Numbered from the stretch's first letter, positions 43,197-51,889 are shown. The stretch: DNA of 64,000 nt from Labedella endophytica (GCF_003990045.1 NZ_RZGZ01000003.1:124001-188000), one strand, 5' to 3'. Made by a program: numbers and translations. The notes: generated by a model from the sequence alone, not told the origin.

Positions 43197-43826
43197 ATGG
43201 CCGAGGAATTCCACAAGCCGACGATGTTTCCGAGCGCGGTCTTCGAGGCGTACCAGGGTGGGATCGATCCCGCCGAGTCCAGTCGCATCGCGCACGAGAC
43301 CTCGCACGCGCTGCTGTCCCGCGTCCGGGCCGACCCCGACGTCGACATCGTCGAGCGGCTCGTCTCCTACACCGACGAGCACGGAATCGACGCGATCGCG
43401 GACCTCTGGTCGCACGCGAGCGCGCGAAGCCTGCCCGGTGCCCTGTGGCGCATCTATCTCTTACGCGTCATCATCCGCCAGGACCCCGTGTCGTCGTCGT
43501 TCTACTTCGAGCGCGGCGTCGCCGTCACGCGCACGATCGACCCCGTCGTGGCCGGAGCCGAGGCACCCACGGGCCCCGATGAGATCACGGCCCTCGCCGA
43601 CCAGATCCTCCGGGGCCTGTTCGACGGCGACTTCGCCGTCGCCCTCGATCGCGCTGCGGCCTTCTGCCGCGTCGCAAGCGCCGGGTGCACCTCGGTGGCC
43701 GATGACCTGGATCTGACGGAGCCGGAACGATCGAGCGAACTCACACGTCGCGCGCTGCGATACTCCACGATCGCCGCGGAGCTCACGTCCTGCGCCCGGC
43801 TCTGGCGGTCCGAGTCGCTCGACTGA
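43197..43826 (+). CDS. Conserved actinobacterial protein of unknown function
   Basis: A 209-residue, mostly helical protein with no motif I can name. Features: MAEEFHKPTMFPSAVFEAYQ at the N-terminus, GGIDPAESSRIAHETSHALL, DLWSHASARSLPGALWRIYL and a C-terminal helix rich in Arg and Leu. No signal peptide or membrane segment. I recall similar proteins in Microbacteriaceae, sometimes labelled as RNA polymerase beta subunit, a label I see no support for here. It starts 123 bases from tRNA-Lys, divergent from it; ribosome site GAGGGGGAGGG. The gene ends 193 bases before the tandem repeats at 44019. Confidence 0.8.
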   Translation: MAEEFHKPTMFPSAVFEAYQGGIDPAESSRIAHETSHALLSRVRADPDVDIVERLVSYTDEHGIDAIADLWSHASARSLPGALWRIYLLRVIIRQDPVSSSFYFERGVAVTRTIDPVVAGAEAPTGPDEITALADQILRGLFDGDFAVALDRAAAFCRVASAGCTSVADDLDLTEPERSSELTRRALRYSTIAAELTSCARLWRSESLD

Positions 43827-44018
43827 CGCGTGCGACTCTTCGGGCGAGCGACGCCGGGAGATTCGTCGGTCGGGCGAACGCTGCAGGGTAGCGGCGCGGG
43901 TCACGGATGTGCACGCTGTTCGCCCTCCGCAAACAGGGAATGAGCCCGGCCGGGACCCCGTTACACTGGAACACGGCCGGGCCGCAGTAACCCCGGGCTC
44001 CACATTTAGCCGCTCCGA

Positions 44019-44224
44019 GCGGCCTCGCGCCGAGAGGCGTTCTGCGGCCCGGCCCTTTCGCACCGTCTTGCGGGATTCTTCGCCGCGTCGAGTGTGAGTG
44101 TGCGGCCTCGCGCCGAGAGGCGTTCTGCGGCCCGGCCTTTTCGCACCGTCTTGCGGGATTCTTCGCCGCGTGAGTGTGAGTGTGCGGCCTCGCGCCGAGA
44201 GGCGTTCTGCGGCCCGGCCTTTTC
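44019..44224. repeat. 82/83-bp tandem direct repeats, two and a half copies
   Basis: Copy 1 44019-44101, copy 2 44102-44183 and partial copy 3 from 44184 for about 41 bases. Each begins GCGGCCTCGCGCCGAGAGGC, which contains the small hairpin GCCTC-N7-GAGGC, and runs through TTGCGGGATTCTTCGCCGCG to GTGTGAGTGT. Copies 1 and 2 differ at a few positions (for example an extra CGA in copy 1). No spacers as in CRISPR; the units abut. Confidence 0.9.
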
Positions 44225-44264
44225 CGTCCCCTCACGAGGACGAGCTCCGTCCCCTCACGAGGTT

Positions 44265-44318
44265 GAGCGTTTGCGTCGTTTCGCGGCGGTGTACTGCCGC
44301 GAAACGACGCAAACGCTC
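44265..44318. terminator. Perfect 23-bp inverted repeat, likely bidirectional terminator
   Basis: Left arm 44265-44287 and right arm 44296-44318 are exact complements over 23 bases around the 8-base loop GGTGTACT. The arms contain TTTGCGTCGTTTCGCGGC, unlike the AAGTGCGGACTTTCG family but similar in size and placement. It lies 16 bases after the phosphoesterase stop (on the other strand) and is much more stable than a usual terminator. Confidence 0.8.
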
Positions 44319-44333
44319 CACCGGGGGAGTGGT

Positions 44334-45905
44334 CTACTGGATGAAGTCGATGCCGTCGATCGTCGCGTCGTACTGCGTCTCGTAGGTGTCCGTCTGCGGG
44401 ACGAAGACCTTCGCCGTGAGCGACCCGGAATCGACGTCCACCTCCACGAGCTTCACCGGGTTCGCCGGGCTGTGGAAGCCACCGAGGAACGAGGCGATCG
44501 TGTTGCCGTGGACACCGACGTCGGTGCGCTGGTTCGACATCCCGACGTGTCCCGAGAAGACCATCCGGATGTTGGCGTACTGGGAGATCAGCTCGTCGTA
44601 GAGGTATTGCGGGGATGTCGCACCGTATCCGCCGTTCGACTGCATGATCGAAGCGTCCGACTCGAGGTAGGAGTGCGTGTTCACGATCACGTTGTGGTCC
44701 GGGTGCGAGGCCACGACATCCTTGGCCCACTCGACGACCTCGACCCGGGGCCAGAGCTCGAGGGTCAGGATGAGGAAGTCGGCGCCCCCGGCGGAGAAGG
44801 TCTGCACGTTGTTGTCGACGCGCCCCGTCTCGTAGACGGCGGAGATGTTCGGGTACCGCGACGCCGGGAAGGTCTCGTTGAAGAGCGGGGTGTCCCTGAC
44901 CGTCTTCCGGGCGTCCTTCCCCGGGCAGGCCTTGCCACCGGCGCACACCGCGGACGTGTCGTGGTTGCCGATCGCGATCGCGGCGGGGATGCCTCCGTCG
45001 TCGAGGACCTTCATGGCGTCGGACGCGACCGTGTACTGTGCGGGGTCGACCTCGCCCCAGTTCGTGACGTCGCCCGTGTGGAGGGCGTAGCGGAGGTCGA
45101 GGGCGTCCTTGTTCTCGACGAGCCACCGGGTACGGTCGGCGAAGCGAGTGGTCTTCCCCATCTCCATCTGCGTGTCGGGGATGACGGCGAAGGAGAACAC
45201 TCCGTCGGCGTCGGCCGGGCTCTCGGCCGGCGGCGCGGGTTCGACCGGCGGCGTGGGCTCCGTCGGCTGCTCGGGTTCCACCGGCTGCTCGGGCTCCGGT
45301 TCCGGCACGGGAGCGGGCTCCGGAGCGGGTTCCGGCGACGGCTCCGTGACGTCGTCCTCGGCGGACACCCAGAAGCGGGCGCCCTGGTCACGCCAGCCGG
45401 TCGCCGTCAGATCGGCGATGCGCGCCTCGTCGACCTCCATTCGGAAGGTCTTCAGCTCATCGCTCCAGAGGCGGTGCACACCGACACCGCAGTCGATCGG
45501 GGACGGTGACGCCCAGAAGTCGACCTTCCGCAGATCCCAGCCGTACACGCTCTGAGCGCGCTCGATCTCGTCCGATCCGTGCTTCTCCGGGATCCACACG
45601 AACCTCTCGTTCTCGTAGAGGCGGTACACGGGGACGAGGCCGTCGCGTTGCGACGACGCCGCCTCGAACACGGACCCGCGCTGGTCCGTGAAGCCCCAGA
45701 CGGAGGCTGCGCGCTCCGTCTCGTTCGCGCTCGCCGTGAGCAGGGACTGCTGACTGTCGGGGTTGACCGACTGGCGGACGTCCTGCCGCATCGAGTCGCA
45801 GGTGTTCGGGGAGGCCGCCGAGGCCGCCGAGGCCGCGGGGACGGCGGCCGTCGTGGCGACGAGGGCAGCGAGACCGATCGAGGCGAGAGCTGATCTGACG
45901 TGCAT
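44334..45905 (-). CDS. Secreted metallophosphoesterase with N-terminal DUF5648-like domain
   Basis: A 523-residue exported protein: signal peptide (ALASIGLAALVATTAAVPAA, cleavage near SAASA), then a module of about 130 residues with the aromatic repeat VWGFTDQRGSVFEA, DGLVPVYRLYENERFVW and ATGWRDQGARFWVS, typical of DUF5648 carbohydrate/surface domains. A Pro/Glu hinge (about residues 185-240) follows, then a calcineurin-like phosphoesterase domain with metal motifs IPDTQ, HTGDVTNWG, IGNHDTS, VNTHSY and FSGHVG. It should hydrolyse phosphoesters outside the cell; the substrate is unknown. A promoter with a 20-bp palindrome lies about 110 bases upstream. Confidence 0.9.
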   Translation of the reverse strand: MHVRSALASIGLAALVATTAAVPAASAASAASPNTCDSMRQDVRQSVNPDSQQSLLTASANETERAASVWGFTDQRGSVFEAASSQRDGLVPVYRLYENERFVWIPEKHGSDEIERAQSVYGWDLRKVDFWASPSPIDCGVGVHRLWSDELKTFRMEVDEARIADLTATGWRDQGARFWVSAEDDVTEPSPEPAPEPAPVPEPEPEQPVEPEQPTEPTPPVEPAPPAESPADADGVFSFAVIPDTQMEMGKTTRFADRTRWLVENKDALDLRYALHTGDVTNWGEVDPAQYTVASDAMKVLDDGGIPAAIAIGNHDTSAVCAGGKACPGKDARKTVRDTPLFNETFPASRYPNISAVYETGRVDNNVQTFSAGGADFLILTLELWPRVEVVEWAKDVVASHPDHNVIVNTHSYLESDASIMQSNGGYGATSPQYLYDELISQYANIRMVFSGHVGMSNQRTDVGVHGNTIASFLGGFHSPANPVKLVEVDVDSGSLTAKVFVPQTDTYETQYDATIDGIDFIQ

Positions 45906-46013
45906 CGGGTGGGTTCCGTTCGGGAGATGCGCCGCATGTGGCGACGTGGCGGGCGGAGAGCGACGCGATCGAGCATCGGATGTACTCGGATCGGTCGCGC
46001 GGGTCGTCCGCCC

Positions 46014-46037
46014 ATTATGTCCCCCGATCGGGGGACA
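46014..46037 (-). promoter_or_regulatory. 20-bp perfect palindrome overlapping the metallophosphoesterase promoter
   Basis: TGTCCCCCGATCGGGGGACA (46018-46037) is a perfect 20-bp palindrome. On the minus strand it is directly followed by CATAAT (46019-46014, sharing two bases), a good -10 hexamer facing the phosphoesterase. The palindrome therefore fills the spacer between -35 and -10, the place used by MerR- or CopY-type regulators. A regulator gene is not adjacent. Confidence 0.6.
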
Positions 46038-46103
46038 CCGCTAGGACCAAATCGAGGATGCCTCAGTTCATCACGGCCCCACGGTGGCCGGCCCCGGGAA
46101 CGG

Positions 46104-46139
46104 CGAAAGCGGCCACGGCATGTGCCGTGACCGCTTTCG
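46104..46139 (-). terminator. Stem-loop terminator after the fasciclin gene
   Basis: CGAAAGCGG (46104-46112) pairs with CCGCTTTCG (46131-46139), and ACGGCA/TGCCGT extend the stem inside, leaving a 2-base loop. It lies 45 bases after the fasciclin stop. There is no T-run in that direction, as is usual in high-GC actinobacteria. Confidence 0.75.
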
Positions 46140-46183
46140 TCAGCTGTGCGCCTCAGTGACGCTGTGTTTCCATACGTCCGTGA

Positions 46184-46843
46184 TTACTCGGCGGCCGGCA
46201 TGAGGATGCCGTCGATGAGGTAGACGGTCGCGTTGGCGGTCATGACGCCGCCGCAGATGACGTTGGCGTCGTTGACCATGAGCTCATCGCCCGAGCCGGT
46301 GACCTCGACGGTTCCGCCCTGGAGGGTGGTGTGCTCGCCCACGATGGCGTCAGGAGCGACCTGGCCCTCGACGACGTGGTAGGTGAGGATCGTCGTGAGC
46401 AGGTCGGCGTCGGTCGAGAGTGCCTCGACGGTCGCGGCGTCCACGGCGGCGAACGCGTCGTCGACCGGGGCGAAGACGGTGTACTCGCCGCTGTTCAGCG
46501 TGTCGACGAGGTTGACATCGGGGTTGAGCTCACCGGAGACGGCGGCCGTGAGCTGCGTGAGCAGCGGGTTGTTGGACGCGGCGGTCGCGACCGGGTCGAG
46601 AGCCATGCCGGCGACCGATCCGTCGCCGTCCGGGACGGACGCGGCGTAGTCGGCGCAGCCGGGTCCGACGAGGTTCGCCGCGGGGTCCATCTCCTCGGCG
46701 CTGGGGCTCGTGGACTCCTCGGTCATGGACGGCTCGCTGCTCGCGTCGTCCGAAGACGTGCCGGTGGAACAGGCTGCCAGGCCGAACGCCGCGACGGCGC
46801 TGAGGGACAGGACGGCCATGAGATTGCGCTTCTTCACTCGCAT
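46184..46843 (-). CDS. Fasciclin-domain lipoprotein (MPT70/MPT83-like)
   Basis: A 219-residue exported lipoprotein: signal and lipobox FGLAACS, a Ser/Thr/Glu-rich linker, then one FAS1 domain with the H1 and H2 boxes [14 protein letters not shown] and [13 protein letters not shown], and the closing [13 protein letters not shown]. It resembles the mycobacterial MPT70/MPT83 antigens, which are the chief targets of SigK. Here the sigK-rskA pair is divergent and adjacent, so the same control is likely. ATG 46843 is preceded by AAGGAG. Probable role in surface adhesion. Confidence 0.93.
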   Translation of the reverse strand: MRVKKRNLMAVLSLSAVAAFGLAACSTGTSSDDASSEPSMTEESTSPSAEEMDPAANLVGPGCADYAASVPDGDGSVAGMALDPVATAASNNPLLTQLTAAVSGELNPDVNLVDTLNSGEYTVFAPVDDAFAAVDAATVEALSTDADLLTTILTYHVVEGQVAPDAIVGEHTTLQGGTVEVTGSGDELMVNDANVICGGVMTANATVYLIDGILMPAAE

Positions 46844-47286
46844 GAGAACACTCCTTGTGATTAGGACCGGCGGTGCGCCGGGTGAGGAGCCGCTGGTCTG
46901 CGACTCTCGATATGGCATTCGGAACCCCTGGGGGAGAGGATTGGGACGATTTCCGCTCTGGTTCCGCACCGCCGTCATGGAGCCCTCTTAATGCGAAGCA
47001 CGGAAAAACTTCCCGGGAGTCGAGATCGACGTCGGGGGAGGCCGGGATGTCGCACGCGACCAGCCCGGGACCAACCCGTTCGCAGGAGCGCACCGAACCG
47101 GGCCTGAACGAACTCTCCTCGTCGCCCGCCCGGGTGATCCTCGTCATTCCGACCCGTCTGATGCGGCGAGAGTCGACGATCCGAGAGGTCCTCCCCATGC
47201 TCGTCCTGGACATCGCTCCGACACGTTCCTGTAACGGGCCCTCCTTAACGGGCGAGTGGATGCCGGACTTCTCGGATTTGTTTGGC
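46844..47286. other. Divergent promoter region between fasciclin gene and sigK
   Basis: About 440 bases holding the promoters of both genes. A SigK-type promoter for the fasciclin gene is proposed at 46944-46918. The remainder shows no further recognisable box; a frame open across most of it joins the sigK frame but has no homology before MLDAVASEE, so it is taken as non-coding. Confidence 0.5.
46918..46944 (-). promoter_or_regulatory. Candidate SigK-dependent promoter of the fasciclin gene
   Basis: On the minus strand CAATCC (46944-46939) and CCGAAT (46923-46918) are 15 bases apart. The mycobacterial SigK promoter consensus is close to CCATCC and CCGAAT with 16-17 bases between. The -10 match is exact and the -35 differs in one base and spacing. 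Transcription would start about 65-70 bases before the fasciclin ATG. Confidence 0.55.
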
Positions 47287-47907
47287 ATGCTTGACGCTGT
47301 GGCAAGCGAAGAGACGAGCACCGAGGCGCGAGCCCAGCAGATTCCTGCGGGCGACAGCGCTGCCGTAGAGCTCCAGCAGCTCGTCGCACGGATCGCGTCG
47401 GGGGACCAGCTCGCGTTCGGGGACTTCTACGACCGCCTCGCTCCCCGTGTGTTCGCGATCGTCCGCCGGGTGCTCGTGGACCCGTCGCAGTCCGAGGAGG
47501 TGACGCAGGAGATCTTCGTCGAGCTCTGGCAATCCGCCCCCCGGTACGCTCCGAACAAGGGTGGAGTGACCACCTGGGTCATGACGATCGCACACCGCCG
47601 GGCTGTTGACCGGGTGCGTGCCTCGCAAGCGAGCCGGGACCGGGACCTCCGTGTGGGGATCAGAGACCACACGATCGACTACGACAGCGTCTCCGAGACC
47701 GCGGAGCTCCGTTTGGAGAACCAGCGGGTGAAGAAGGCCCTGGCAAAACTCACCGACCTCCAGAAAGAGGCTGTGACGCTCGCCTACTACGGCGGCTACA
47801 GCCACAGCGAGGTCTCAGAACTGCTCGGCGTGCCCCTCGGCACGGTGAAGACACGAATACGCGACGGAATGATCCGTCTTCGAGATGAAATGGGGGTGGC
47901 ATCATGA
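47287..47907 (+). CDS. sigK: ECF sigma factor SigK
   Basis: A 206-residue ECF sigma factor. Region 2 is seen in ASGDQLAFGDFYDRLAPRVF and QSEEVTQEIFVELWQSAPRY, and region 4 in LTDLQKEAVTLAYYGGYSHS and EVSELLGVPLGTVKTRIRDG. With the RskA-type anti-sigma gene overlapping its end by 4 bases and the fasciclin gene divergent, it is a clear counterpart of mycobacterial SigK. The start is uncertain: ATG 47287 is chosen; in-frame alternatives are ATG 47260 and GTG 47299, none with a good ribosome site. Confidence 0.92.
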   Translation: MLDAVASEETSTEARAQQIPAGDSAAVELQQLVARIASGDQLAFGDFYDRLAPRVFAIVRRVLVDPSQSEEVTQEIFVELWQSAPRYAPNKGGVTTWVMTIAHRRAVDRVRASQASRDRDLRVGIRDHTIDYDSVSETAELRLENQRVKKALAKLTDLQKEAVTLAYYGGYSHSEVSELLGVPLGTVKTRIRDGMIRLRDEMGVAS

Positions 47908-48818
47908 ACCGCAACGACGACCCGACGTTCGACGCGAGCGTGTATGCCGCTGGAGCGCTCGACGCGGACGAGTCCGCGGCCTTCGAGGCGCTCCTGGAGT
48001 CGTCGCCCGCAGCGCGCGACGAACTCGAGTCGTTCGAGAGGGTCTCGGCCGCTCTCGGACTCGCCGTGCAGCCGGAGACCCCTCCGATGGACCTGAAGGC
48101 CTCGCTCATGGCGCGTATCGCCACGACGCCGCAGCTCCCGGTCGAGTCCCGTTCGCGGCATGCCGCTGAGTCGGATGCCGATGCGGACGACACCCATGAG
48201 CGCTCGGATGCTCCGGCGGCACCCGCCCCCGAGGAATCGCCCGTCGCGCCCGTCACGGACATCGCCTCGGCGACCGCGGGGGCGTCGGCTCAGCGGCGCG
48301 CCCAGCCGACGCCCGGTCAGATCCGCAAGGCCCAGGAACGCGCGAACCGTCGCTGGTACTCGAAGCCGCTGTCCTACGCCGTCGCCGCGGCGGCGGTCGG
48401 TGTGGTCATCGTCGGTTCGAGTCTGTTCGCCGGTGTCGTGGAGAACGGCAACCAGCTGCCTCAGGCCGTCGCTCTCGCGGAAGTCAATGCGGCATCCGAC
48501 GTGCAGCGCACCACGGTCGACCTCGACGAGGAGGGCGGAACCGCCACCCTCGTGTGGTCAGAGGACCTCGGCAAGTCCGTGCTCGTCGTGAACGGACTCC
48601 CGCAGCTCCCCGACGACAAGACCTACGAGCTCTGGTACATCGGCGAGGGCGGTCCGGTCTCGGCCGGCGTCTTCGACACGGGTGCCGACGGCAACGGCTG
48701 GGGTGTCCTCGCCGGCGCGCTGTCAGGCGACGACGTCGTGGCGGTCACGATCGAGAAGTCTGGTGGCTCGGACGGCACGCCGACGACGGATCCCGTCCTC
48801 GTGGTCGAACCCGCCTGA
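47904..48818 (+). CDS. rskA: Anti-sigma-K factor RskA
   Basis: A 304-residue membrane anti-sigma factor. The N-terminal domain (DASVYAAGALDADESAAFEA, the ASD helix set) binds SigK in the cytoplasm; a Pro/Ala/Glu linker leads to a membrane helix (YAVAAAAVGVVIVGSSLFAG) and the C-terminal RskA extracytoplasmic domain (TATLVWSEDLGKSVLVVNGL; LPDDKTYELWYIGEGGPVSA). Release is expected through regulated proteolysis in the membrane. ATG 47904 overlaps sigK by 4 bases (ATGA). A strong terminator follows 18 bases after the stop. Confidence 0.95.
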   Translation: MNRNDDPTFDASVYAAGALDADESAAFEALLESSPAARDELESFERVSAALGLAVQPETPPMDLKASLMARIATTPQLPVESRSRHAAESDADADDTHERSDAPAAPAPEESPVAPVTDIASATAGASAQRRAQPTPGQIRKAQERANRRWYSKPLSYAVAAAAVGVVIVGSSLFAGVVENGNQLPQAVALAEVNAASDVQRTTVDLDEEGGTATLVWSEDLGKSVLVVNGLPQLPDDKTYELWYIGEGGPVSAGVFDTGADGNGWGVLAGALSGDDVVAVTIEKSGGSDGTPTTDPVLVVEPA

Positions 48819-48836
48819 TTCGTCGTTCACGCCATG

Positions 48837-48876
48837 AGACCCCCGGTCGCCTCCTCCTGGAAGCGACCGGGGGTCT
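48837..48876 (+). terminator. Terminator of sigK-rskA
   Basis: AGACCCCCGGTCGC (48837-48850) and its perfect complement at 48863-48876 form a 14-bp stem with a 12-base loop, just after rskA. Confidence 0.85.
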
Positions 48877-48939
48877 TCGCGTTCCCCGCGCCACCCATCC
48901 AGTAGGGCAGGGCGGCGCCTGCGCCCCGGACCGACGACG

Positions 48940-48977
48940 ACGACGCCGCGCCTCCCGAGGGGGAGACGCGGCGTCGT
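48940..48977 (-). terminator. Terminator of the pst operon
   Basis: ACGACGCCGCG (48940-48950) and CGCGGCGTCGT (48967-48977) form an 11-bp stem, extended inside by CTCCC/GGGGAG pairing. It lies 17 bases after the pstB stop in the pst direction. Confidence 0.8.
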
Positions 48978-48994
48978 GATGAGGTGACGAAGGA

Positions 48995-49774
48995 TCAGCC
49001 GAAGCGGCCCGAGACGTAGTCCTCGGTCGCCTGGACCGAGGGCTGCGTGAAGATCGTGTTCGTGTCGTCGTACTCGATGAGCTTGCCGGGCTTGCCGGTC
49101 CCCGCGATGTTGAAGAACGCGGTGCGATCGCTCACGCGGCTCGCCTGCTGCATGTTGTGGGTCACGATGACGATCGTGTACTCCTTCTTCAGCTCCTCGA
49201 TGAGGTCCTCGATGGCGAGCGTCGAGATCGGGTCGAGGGCCGAGCAGGGCTCGTCCATCAGGAGGATGTCGGGGGAGACGGCGATCGCGCGCGCGATGCA
49301 GAGGCGCTGCTGCTGACCGCCGGAGAGGCCGGAGCCCGGGCGGTCGAGACGGTCCTTGACCTCGTTCCACAGGTTCGCACCCTGCAGCGAGCTCTCGACG
49401 AGCTCGTCGGCCTCCGAACGCGACATCCGGCGGTTGTTGAGCGACACTCCGGCGAGCACGTTCTCCCGGATGGACATCGTGGGGAACGGGTTCGGTCGCT
49501 GGAACACCATGCCCACCTGGCGGCGCACGAGCACGGGGTCGACGCCGGGGCCATAGAGGTCGTCGCCGTCCACGAGCACCTGGCCTTCGACGCGGGCGCC
49601 GGGGATGACCTCGTGCATGCGGTTGAGCGTGCGGAGGAAGGTGGACTTGCCGCAACCGGACGGGCCGATGAACGCGGTGACACTGCGGGGCTCGATCGTG
49701 AGGCCCACGCCCTCCACGGCGAGGAACTTGGAGTAGTAGACGTTGAGGTCGTTGACTTCGATGCGCTTGGACAC
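48995..49774 (-). CDS. pstB: Phosphate ABC transporter ATP-binding protein
   Basis: ATPase of the high-affinity phosphate importer PstSCAB, 259 residues. Walker [21 protein letters not shown], the PstB motif [16 protein letters not shown], signature [16 protein letters not shown] and Walker [14 protein letters not shown] are all present. GTG 49774 gives [17 protein letters not shown], the conserved start. It is the last gene of pstS-pstC-pstA-pstB, 23 bases after pstA, and is followed by a terminator. Confidence 0.97.
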   Translation of the reverse strand: MSKRIEVNDLNVYYSKFLAVEGVGLTIEPRSVTAFIGPSGCGKSTFLRTLNRMHEVIPGARVEGQVLVDGDDLYGPGVDPVLVRRQVGMVFQRPNPFPTMSIRENVLAGVSLNNRRMSRSEADELVESSLQGANLWNEVKDRLDRPGSGLSGGQQQRLCIARAIAVSPDILLMDEPCSALDPISTLAIEDLIEELKKEYTIVIVTHNMQQASRVSDRTAFFNIAGTGKPGKLIEYDDTNTIFTQPSVQATEDYVSGRFG

Positions 49775-49797
49775 GTGTGTGGTCTTCCGGTTTCGGG

Positions 49798-50901
49798 TTA
49801 GCGGCTGAGCTTGGGCGAGAACGCGCGGGCGATGAAGCGTGCCAGCAGGTTGAGCGCCATGACGATCAGGATGAGGGTGAGCGCTCCGGTCCAGGCGCGG
49901 TCGAGGTAGGCCTGCGCCTCGGTTCCCTGGCTGACGTAGGAGCTGTAGACGAAGACCGGCAGGCTCTGCATGCGGCCGTCGAAGAGGTCGTAGTTCATGT
50001 TGTTCGTGTAACCGGCGGCGACGAGCAGCGGAGCGGTCTCGCCGATGACGCGGGAGATCGACAGCATGATGCCGGTCGTGAGCCCCGCGATCGACGTGGG
50101 GAGGACGACCTTGAGGACGACGAGCCACTTCGGCACGCCGAGGGCGAAGGCCGCCTCGCGGAGCTCGTTGGGCACGAGGCGCAGCATCTCCTCGCTCGAG
50201 CGCACGACCACGGGGATCATGAGCACGGCGAGGGCGATCGCGCCGGCCACGCCGAGGCGCACACCCGGTCCGAAGATGATGACGAAGAGCGTGTAGGCGA
50301 ACAGACCGGCCACGATCGACGGGATGCCGGTCATGACGTCGACGAAGAACGTGATGGCCTGGGCCAGGCGGCCACGGCCGTATTCGACGAGGTAGATCGA
50401 CGTCATGAGGCCGATCGGGATCGAGATGATCGCCGCGGCACCCGTCATCAGTACGGTGCCGGTGATCGCGTGGAGGGCACCGCCTCCCTCGCCGACGACG
50501 CTGCGCATCGAGTTCGTGAAGAACTGGAGGTCGAAGCGTGCGGTGCCGTTGAGGAGCACCGTCGACAGCAGCGAGATGAGGGGGAGGAGCGCGATGAGGA
50601 AGGCGAGCGTGACGAGCGTCGTCACGAGGCGGTCCTTCGCGCGTCGTGTGCCCTCGATCATGCGGGCGACCACGAAGAGCACGATCCCGTAGAGCACGAC
50701 GCCGAGGAAGACGGCGGCGGCGGTGTTGAAGCCGCCCTCGGGGTCCGCCGCGGCGAAGAGCGCGAAGATGGCGAACGTGACCACGAGGGAGGCCGCGAGG
50801 ATGGCCCACGGGACGAATTTCGGGAGCTTGCCGGTGGCGTAGGAGTTCGGCATCGCGCCGGCGGACTCGCCGGTCTTCGGCGGTGCGGTGATCTGGGACA
50901 T
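49798..50901 (-). CDS. pstA: Phosphate ABC transporter permease PstA
   Basis: A permease of the phosphate importer, 367 residues, with an unusually long N-terminal region of three extra hydrophobic segments ([40 protein letters not shown]) before the canonical PstA core ([55 protein letters not shown]). This extended form is common in actinobacteria. Its ATG shares a base with the pstC stop (TGATG), so the two are coupled. Confidence 0.96.
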   Translation of the reverse strand: MSQITAPPKTGESAGAMPNSYATGKLPKFVPWAILAASLVVTFAIFALFAAADPEGGFNTAAAVFLGVVLYGIVLFVVARMIEGTRRAKDRLVTTLVTLAFLIALLPLISLLSTVLLNGTARFDLQFFTNSMRSVVGEGGGALHAITGTVLMTGAAAIISIPIGLMTSIYLVEYGRGRLAQAITFFVDVMTGIPSIVAGLFAYTLFVIIFGPGVRLGVAGAIALAVLMIPVVVRSSEEMLRLVPNELREAAFALGVPKWLVVLKVVLPTSIAGLTTGIMLSISRVIGETAPLLVAAGYTNNMNYDLFDGRMQSLPVFVYSSYVSQGTEAQAYLDRAWTGALTLILIVMALNLLARFIARAFSPKLSR

Positions 50902-51848
50902 CAGTTCGCTCCTGAGAAGTCTTTGCGGCGGTTCACGATGATGCGGGCGATCGTGTTCACGAGCAGGGTGATGGCGAAGAGCACGAGACCGGAGGCGATG
51001 AGCACGTTCACGTTCACGCCGTAGGCCTCGGGGAAGCTCAGGGCGATGTTCGCCGCGATCGTGCTCGGGTTGCTCGAGCTGATGAGGTTGAGCGTGATGC
51101 CGCCGGAGGCGGAGAGCACCATGGCCACGGCCATCGTCTCTCCGAGCGCACGGCCGAGGCCGAGCATCGACGCGGAGACGATACCGGCGCGGCCGAAGGG
51201 CAAGACGGCCATGCGGATCATCTCCCAGCGCGTCGCTCCGAGGGCGAGGGCCGCCTCCTCGTGGAGGACGGGGGTCTGGAGGAAGACCTCGCGGCAGATG
51301 GCCGTGATGATCGGCAGGATCATGACCGCGAGGACCACCGACGCGGTGAGGATCGTGCGGCCGGTGCCCGAGGCGGGGCCGGCGAAGAGCGGGATCCAGC
51401 CGAGGTTCTGCTCGAGCCACGTGTACAGGGGCTGGATGGCCGGTGCGAGCACGTTGCCGCCCCAGAGGCCGAAGACCACGGACGGCACCGCGGCGAGCAG
51501 GTCGATGATGTAGCCGAGGCCCTGCGCGAGACGGCGCGGAGCGTAGTGGCTGATGAAGAGAGCGATGCCGATGGCAACGGGGACCGCGAGCACGAGGGCG
51601 ATGAAGGCCGCCCACACCGTACCGAAGACGAGCGGCCCGATGTACTCGACGATGTTCGCGCCGCGCAGGATCGAGATGTCGTCGGGGTCCGTCGTGACGG
51701 CCGGCACGCTCTGGATCACGAGGAACGCGGCCACCGCAGCGAGCACGGCGAGGATGAGGGAGCCGGCTACGAGCGCGCTGCCGGAGAAGAGGCGATCCCC
51801 TGGGCGCTGTTTCGCGGGTATCAGCGCGGTGGGAGCTGGAGCGGTCAT
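50901..51848 (-). CDS. pstC: Phosphate ABC transporter permease PstC
   Basis: The other permease of the phosphate importer, 315 residues with six helices. Hallmarks: [60 protein letters not shown] and the coupling loop [20 protein letters not shown]. It follows pstS after a 92-base gap that contains a strong stem-loop, which probably lowers permease expression relative to the binding protein. Confidence 0.96.
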   Translation of the reverse strand: MTAPAPTALIPAKQRPGDRLFSGSALVAGSLILAVLAAVAAFLVIQSVPAVTTDPDDISILRGANIVEYIGPLVFGTVWAAFIALVLAVPVAIGIALFISHYAPRRLAQGLGYIIDLLAAVPSVVFGLWGGNVLAPAIQPLYTWLEQNLGWIPLFAGPASGTGRTILTASVVLAVMILPIITAICREVFLQTPVLHEEAALALGATRWEMIRMAVLPFGRAGIVSASMLGLGRALGETMAVAMVLSASGGITLNLISSSNPSTIAANIALSFPEAYGVNVNVLIASGLVLFAITLLVNTIARIIVNRRKDFSGAN

Positions 51849-51889
51849 GACGGGCTCTCTCGGTCGGGTCGGAGTCTCGCGTGGGACGA

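Larger units (their letters stand above)
43827..44333. other. Convergent intergenic region rich in repeats
   Basis: About 500 bases between the 209-residue protein and the metallophosphoesterase, which converge. It holds the 82/83-bp tandem repeats (44019-44224) and a perfect 23-bp stem-loop (44265-44318), listed separately. The stretch 43827-44018 contains nothing I recognise. Open frames through the repeats encode low-complexity Arg/Ala/Pro/His strings and are not genes. Confidence 0.6.

Noticed and set aside
44019-44224. CRISPR array
   Set aside because: The direct repeats abut without unique spacers, the unit is over 80 bp and no cas genes are near.
43783-45126. Coding gene through the tandem repeats on the minus strand
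   Set aside because: It is antisense-frame to the phosphoesterase and encodes low-complexity His/Arg/Ala strings over the repeats.
46018-46037. Simple terminator for the palindrome upstream of the phosphoesterase
   Set aside because: The perfect symmetry leaves no loop and it adjoins a -10 hexamer for the gene, so an operator is the better reading; the fasciclin terminator is already present at 46104-46139.
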